Shown here in pieces: positions 25,601-33,000 of a stretch of DNA of 64,000 bases. The stretch spans positions 28,301,112-28,365,111 of the forward strand of contig JARYHS010013630.1 in NCBI GenBank assembly GCA_031002005.1, written 5' to 3'. The notes beneath the pieces were generated by a model. That model saw only the letters and a list, made by a program, of their open reading frames with translations, was not told where the DNA came from and made no database searches. Numbering within the stretch: the stretch's first letter is position 1; the number at the start of each line of letters is the position of its first letter. Position numbers and translations under genes: made by a program. This DNA is from Vandiemenella viatica (Eukaryota; Arthropoda; Insecta; Orthoptera; Morabidae).

Positions 25601-28600
25601 TTATTATTTAATTTAATTTCAATGGAGCACAGGCTCCTGGTGGAAATTTCCCTACACACCCATCTTCCCCTATCCTGCACCCACCTACATTTGCCCTCTA
25701 CAAATTAACCTTTAAATTCTTTCAAAGTTTTCGGTAAATTATTCATCATTTCTCTTGATAACTCATTCCAATCCCTAGACACCCTTACCTAAAAAAGAGA
25801 ATCTTCCCACACCCGTGTAGCCTGAAATCGAGTGCCAGCTTTGTGGTCATGGTAATCTTTTCCCTTCCATGCACTACTTTTCATGCCTATTGCAATATCT
25901 TTCCATGCCTCATCGCCAGTATATGCCCTGTACACTCCCATGACCCTCCTCATCCTCCTCCTGTCTTGCAATGAATCCCATTTCAGCTCCTTTATCATGT
26001 CCGTCACTGATTGCATTCTGCGATAATTTCCAGAAACAAATCTAGCAGCCCTTCTTTGTACCCTCTCCAACTCCTGTATTTGATACGTAAAATAAGGGTC
26101 CCATACTACACTACCATATTCGAGCAATGGTCTCGCCAAAGTTTTGTAACCCAATTCCTTTACTTCTCCCATACATCCCCTCATCACTCTCTCCAACAAG
26201 TGCAGAACTTTGAAACCTTTTCCTACCACCTGTCCAATGTGTCCAGCCCAGTTAAGCTTGTTATCAAAAGTAATGCCAAGATATTTACATTTCAAGTCTT
26301 CAGCAAGCAATTCTTTCCCAACCTTATATTGATAATTAACCTTTTGTTTTTTATTTGTGTATCTAATAAGCTGACTCTTCTTTGCGTTTATCTTCATCCC
26401 ATGTTTACCAACCCAACTAGATATCCTGTCCAGATCACCCTGCAACTGTTTACAATCCTCTATCGTTTTGATTCTTTTATACAGCTTTATGTCATCTGCA
26501 AACAATCTAATTTCAGATAGTAAACAATCAACACAATTATGCATTAGAATAATGAATAGCAATGGGCCCAATACGCTACCCTGTGGCACACCCATTTTTA
26601 CTTCTACTTCTTTTGATACTACATTTAGATATAGTATAGTTTAAATTTTTATCAATACTATTCCCCACATCCCCATTATCACTACCCTACCATCCTAAGT
26701 GAAACCCTTACAAACTGATCCCATGTGGGGCTCTTCCCATCTCTTGTAACAAGTCAAACCTATTTCTCCCAACAATTCCTGAAGTGTCAGAATTCCTGAA
26801 CTTCTCCTTCAAGCTGTTGCCCGCTTCAACCATACTTTCTTACTTCCATACTTACAATTTACCTTTTCTACTTCTAATTGCTGAGTCTGAAGGGCACCAA
26901 TAGTTTCAAATCGATTATTGATCATTTCATCTTGCTTCTCTGAAATTTCCTGATTATATCTTTTGACTCTCATATCACACTATGTGTTTCCTGTTGTTGT
27001 TGTTTTTGTGGCTTTAGGGCGCTGTCGACAGCGAGGTCATTAGCGCCCTAACAATGACCAGCTAATACTGTAAACTAAAATACTGCCTGCATCGTCGACT
27101 GTAAATGAGTAGGCCATACAGACAGCAATAAATCACACTAATAAAACGTGGCTTAAAAAGGGGTCACCAGGATCGATGACCATACAACTACTATGTCTGT
27201 AAAGGAGCCAAACAGGTTTACAAAAGAATTAAAAACACTACATTCCTCACTGGCTGTATAGCTGGCCAAGGAGACAAGGAATCATAACAGTATAAAAAAT
27301 TAAAACAATGGACATGGATGGGTGGCTGTAAAGGGTCCACCCATCCATCTTAAAACTAGGCTGATCTGCCAATAATTTTTGGCACTAGGACCGGCGAAAA
27401 CACAAAATTGTAAAACACACACCATGCTGCTGATCTCATTGTTTAAAATAGGGGACAGATCATTGGCCATCCCAACGTCTGCCCTTAAGTACTAAAAACA
27501 ACACACAATCAATTAAAATGTGGCGCACCATCAGAGGTATGCCACTAGCATCACATTCCGGTGGGTCCTCCCGGCGTAGAAGAAAGCTGTGTGTCAGAGG
27601 ACAGTGCCCTATATAGGAGGCGAGTAAGGAGAACCTCATCCCTCCTCGCCCGCTGGAAGGAGCTGCTCTACAGCTGAATGGTCGATTTGACCAGCTGGAG
27701 CTTATTATGCTCTACCTCCAGCCACTGCCTCTGCCAAACGTCAAAAACCAATCTTTTCCCCGCCAAGGCAAGGTCAGACTTTGAGACCTGATCGAAAGTC
27801 AATTCTGACCTTGTTGCAGGCTAACTTGGCAGCTTCATCAGCTGCCTCAGTTCCCCCTGATTCCCACATGACCAGGTACCCAAGCAGAATACGACCTCCT
27901 TTCCAGAAGATTGGAGGGATCGGAGGGTGTCCTGTATGTCCTGAACAAGACGATCTGCTGGGTACATGCTTAACATAGCGTAACACTCTGCAGTATATAC
28001 GCTGCAACTGCTATTCAGTTTGTAATTATAAGTCGCTCGAAGGGAACACTACAGAGCAGCCAACTCCGTTAGCCTGCTTAGACCCATCCGTGTATACCGG
28101 GGTAAAATCGTGATGCTGGTTTAAAACATCCATAAACATTCTGATAAAAACATTGTCAGCTGGTAAACAGCTTGTGGTACCTTGACTAATTCTAAAATCG
28201 TTCTGGACCTCTTTAAAAGCCAGTGAGGAGATTTACTCCAACCCTGGTGATAAAAAGGGGGCAGCTCAAATCCATACTGTTCTAAAACAGCCTTTGTACT
28301 GGAAGCTAAACGGTTTTGTTGCTCTTAGGTGGTTGGATATACATCCGTTCGTAATTTGGGTGTATTACTATGTCGTGTACGGGACTACCAGGTGTTGAGG
28401 CAACGCGCAAATAATGTCGCACCATGAGGAGATGTCAGCGGGTGGAAAGCGGCGGCTCGCCTGACTCAGCCCATATGCTGGGCATCGGGCTGGTGCGGTA
28501 AGCACCCGTTGCCAGCCGAATTCCCGTATGGTGGACACTATCTAAAATGCGCAGATAACTGTCCCGTGCCGAACCAGTATACTATACAACTGTATTCAAG

Positions 28601-30021
28601 CCGCGACCGTACAAATGCTCTATAGAATTGTAGCAGGCAGGAGCGGTCAGCACTCCATGACCTGCCACAGAGGCATTTCAAAATGTTGAGTGCTTTTAGG
28701 GATCTGGCTTTCACATCTTTTAGATGCGGTAACCAACTTAACCTACTATCAAATATGAGGCCCAGAAATCGAATGCTTTGACTAAAACTCAAAATCGTGT
28801 TCCTCAGGATAAGGTTAGGTTCTGGTAAGAGGCTGCAAGATTGAGTAAAAAGTACACACTGGGTTTTCTCAACAGAAAATCGAAAACCAGTACATACTGA
28901 CCATTCATCCAACCTGTTCAGCACTAACTGCAGTTGCCGCTCGGCGCTTCGCAGGCTAACGATGTACAAAAAATTAAAAAATCATCAACATATAAGGAGT
29001 ACCTTATCGGACTCCTTATTATGATTGAGATGCTGTTTATCGCAATAGCAAAAAGAATAACACTTAAAATTGAACCCTGAGGAACACCATTTTCGTGGAT
29101 AAAAACATCTGACACTTCCCTGCCGACTCAGTACCAGAAGCAACGCTGACATAAAAATGACTGTATGAAACAGGGTAGGTTTCAACTAAAACCCCATTCA
29201 TGGAGTTGTTTTAAAATAGCATACCACCAGGTAGTATCGTAGGCCTTGTCTATATCAGAAAACAAGGCAACAAGATGTTGGTTCCGAATAAAGGCGTTCT
29301 GTATCACACTTCCAGCAGGATCAGGTTCTCCAAGGTAAAACGGAACTTCCTAAATCCACACTGAAAGCGACTCAACAGATTTCGGGATTCAAGACACCAG
29401 ATAAGGCGGCAGTTGACCATTCGCTCTAGTGTCTTCCCCACGCAGCTTGTTAAGGCAATGTTGCGATAACTACCTGGCAACTAATTTGTCCTTCCCTGGT
29501 TTTAAAATGTGTACTTAGCGTTGCTTCTTTCCACGAGTCGGGGAAATGTCCTCCGGCCCATATATCAATAAAAATACCTAGAAGGTACTCTTTAGCATCG
29601 TTACTAAGATGCCTCAGCATCTGGTACTGGATCAGGTCGGGTCCTGGTGCTGTGTCCTTGGTGCTGTTTAAGGCGGCTTCCAACTGCCAAAATGTAAAGT
29701 GGGTGTCGTACGCCTGGAAATCCAGCGAGTCAAAGCTTAGAATATCTTGTTCGGCAGCAGCTCTTCTTTGTTGGAACCAAGGTTCCAGCCTGGCAGTCGA
29801 AGTTATAGCAGTGAATGACTCTGCCATCAGCTGCGCTATGCTTCGCTCGTCGGTGACTATATGTCCCTGATCCAGTAATACAGATACTGGCGATCGAGAG
29901 TACCTTCCAGATATACGACGGATTGACTCCCATACTTTTGTTGTTGAAGTGGATCAGTTAATTGAGCTCACAAAATTGTGCCATGGCCTTCTCTTGCTCT
30001 CCTTAATCACGCATCGCACCT

Positions 30022-30052
<31 letters not shown>

Positions 30053-33000
30053 GTAACAGTTTAACGTCCCTTTTTAACAACGTGGTCTTTAGACACGGGA
30101 AAGGATGGGCAAGGAATGGGAAGGAATTCGGCCATGGCCTTTTGAAGGAAGCATCCCGGCATTCACCTGGAGTGATTTGGGGAAACCATGGAAAACCCAA
30201 ATCTGAATGCCCGGACGGGAATTCGAACCGCCGTCCTCCTGAATGCGAGGCCAGAACGCTATCCGTTACACCACCACGCTCGGTGCACCTTAGCTCTAGC
30301 AACTCTGAACGCCATGAGGTTGTCAAGTGTTGGGTGCAACTTGAAATGGCGCAAGGCCCGTCTGCGGCCCTGAATAGTGGAACGACATTCATCGCTCCGC
30401 CAGGGCATTCTTCGCAGCACTCCAGAGTTGCTAGAAATGGAAATATCAGCCGCCCGGTAAAGTGTTTCACCTTCTCATCAGTATCCTCACACTGTTGAAG
30501 TGTGACGGAATGGCAATAGAGCTGCCAATCAGCTCTGCTGATATTCCATTTGTGATGGATAGTTCTTCTTCCACGATCGAGTTCCAAATGCAGCCATATT
30601 GGGAAGTGGTCGCTTCCATGAAGGTTGCGATCCACCTGCCAGCGCACGGAGTCCGCTACAGAAGGAGAGCAAAAGGAGAGGTCAATGGTAGAGGACGTAC
30701 CGGAAGCAGTTGCAAAATGAGTCATTTGGCTGTTGTTGAGGACACACAACTCCTCTTGCTCCAATAGTCTACAAATTTCTCGACCTCTGGCGCTAATCGG
30801 TGGTCGACCCCCACAGCGCACTATGGGCGTTGAAGTCTCCCAGTAGGAGATATGGCCGATAAATTTGCCGCACTAGATCAACCAGTTGGTCGTAATCAAC
30901 TGGTGCACCGGGTGGTAGATATAAGGAGCATATGGTAAATTGTATCAGGCCATATATTCTAACTGCTACTGCTTGTAAAGGAGAGGTGAGGGCAACAGGT
31001 TCGGAGTGGTACAGTGTTTTGGACAAACACAAGCCACTCCCCCACCTTCGCTCGATCACCCTCAGTATCGACCCTTCGGTATATATCAAAACCTCTTAGT
31101 ACGGATTGGTGCGACGGTCTAAAATGTGTCTCCTGTAAGCAGAGACACAAAGGGTTAGACCATGCTAAGAGTTGTACCTCTTCTTTGTGAGCCTGAAAAC
31201 CGTTTAGGTTCCATTGAAGTATGGGAGCCATCCTATTCATTAAAATTAGCCCGCCCCGGTTTGGGTGGGACATCACTTCCTGACTGCTGAGGAACGAGTA
31301 GACACTCGTCCAGCAGCATCACTATGTCTTCGGGTTCTGAAGATCTTATATCCATCTCCGGCTCACTAATCGAAACCTCGAAATCACCTTGTTTTTTCTT
31401 TTTCCTTGGTCTGTTCCCCTTCTCCCTGCCACTGGGCAGCCTGGGCGGGGATGAAGAGGGTGACCTTATGAATTTTGTGGGGTCCGTTTGTTTAAACTTT
31501 GGACCCCTATTTTTCTCCTGTGGCTTTATAGGTTGTGCTGCGGCTACTGCAGCTTCAGATGCTGCTGTAGGTTGAGGGGTGTCTGTTACAACTGGTGAAG
31601 CTGCTGGTGGGGTCTTAACTGCTGCTGGAGTGGTCGAGATTGCGGCCGTGTTGCTCCCGACCTCCGTGGTCTTAGGTGTTCTGACCTTAATGGCTTTTGC
31701 GCCACATTTACAGTCGCAAAAGCACATGGTGCTCGTGCTCATGTCTGCGGTGGACGTCTGGGTGGCAACACTTTCTTTACTGACCGGAGTTTTCACCACA
31801 GTCGCGAAGCTAGTAGTGAAGACGGGCGGGGCAAGCGCCTTTACCTTCTTCTTCGCTTCAACGTACGGAATTCTTTCTTTGGTTTTATACTCCTGGATCT
31901 TTCGTTCTTCGAGATAAACTCAACACGACTTGGTCCATGCAGGGTGGGATTCGGAACAGTTAATACACACCTGTGGTAGAGTGCACTCCGTACCCGGCTC
32001 ATGGGCACTCTTGCCGCATTTCCCACAGGTGGCATTTCCTTTGCAGTTCACCGTTGAATGCCCAAACGTTTGACACTTGTAACAGCGCATCGGGTCTGGT
32101 AATTAAGGGCGAACATTCAAGTTCAAATCCCTGCTTTAATTGATTTTGGTAACGTTGGCGTGTTGAATGTCAACACGAAGGTGGCAGTATTCTCAAGGCT
32201 GCCATTTACTCTCCGTGTTATTTGTTGGACCTCGACCACTTTTTCAGTTCCCCATTCCTTAAGGAGTTCCTCTTTCTCTACATCTATTAAATTGCGGCAG
32301 GTGATGACACCTTTACTGCTGTTTAGTGTTTTATGGAGTTCGCATGTTACCGCGAACTCCCCGAGGTTCTCACACTTAAGGAGCAGAGAGGCCTGCCTAC
32401 TGGTAGAGGTTTCCAGCAGCAGGGTGCCATTCCTGAGTTTCTTCACAGATTTCAATGTACCAGCAATACCCTCCAGTCCCTTTGAAATATAGAAAGGGGA
32501 TACCTTTTCAAAGGTCCCTTCCTTCCAATGCATTATAACAAAAGCATTATCTAATGCGCAAGCCATTCTGTTCCAGATACGGGTGGGCTATCAACCCTCA
32601 TATGCTTATTGGTATTTTGGATGGTTGCATTACTCTGCATCTCATCTATGCTGCAGGTAGTAGTTTTATTCAGATTTAAAGTTTTTTTTTATTTTAAAGC
32701 TTTAATTTTTGGTTCCACGAGTAACGGAGGCAACATACAGGGGGCCTTACCTCCATAGCCCCCCGGCAACTACAACAGGGTTGCGCAGGTGCCCCTGAGG
32801 TTCCACGCTAGCGAGTGATCTGCCTCTCACCCATGCACCTCCTTGGCAAGTGTCTGACCTTGAGGTGTTTTTTTTATAGAGGTTTGTACCGTCCTCGCGA
32901 TCCGGGCGATGAAGCCAAGATCCCCGCTCTCCTAGGCACACAATGTTCCATCGTCACACCCTACGGTGGTCATTGAAGCATGGTAGGAGTTTACTGTGTG

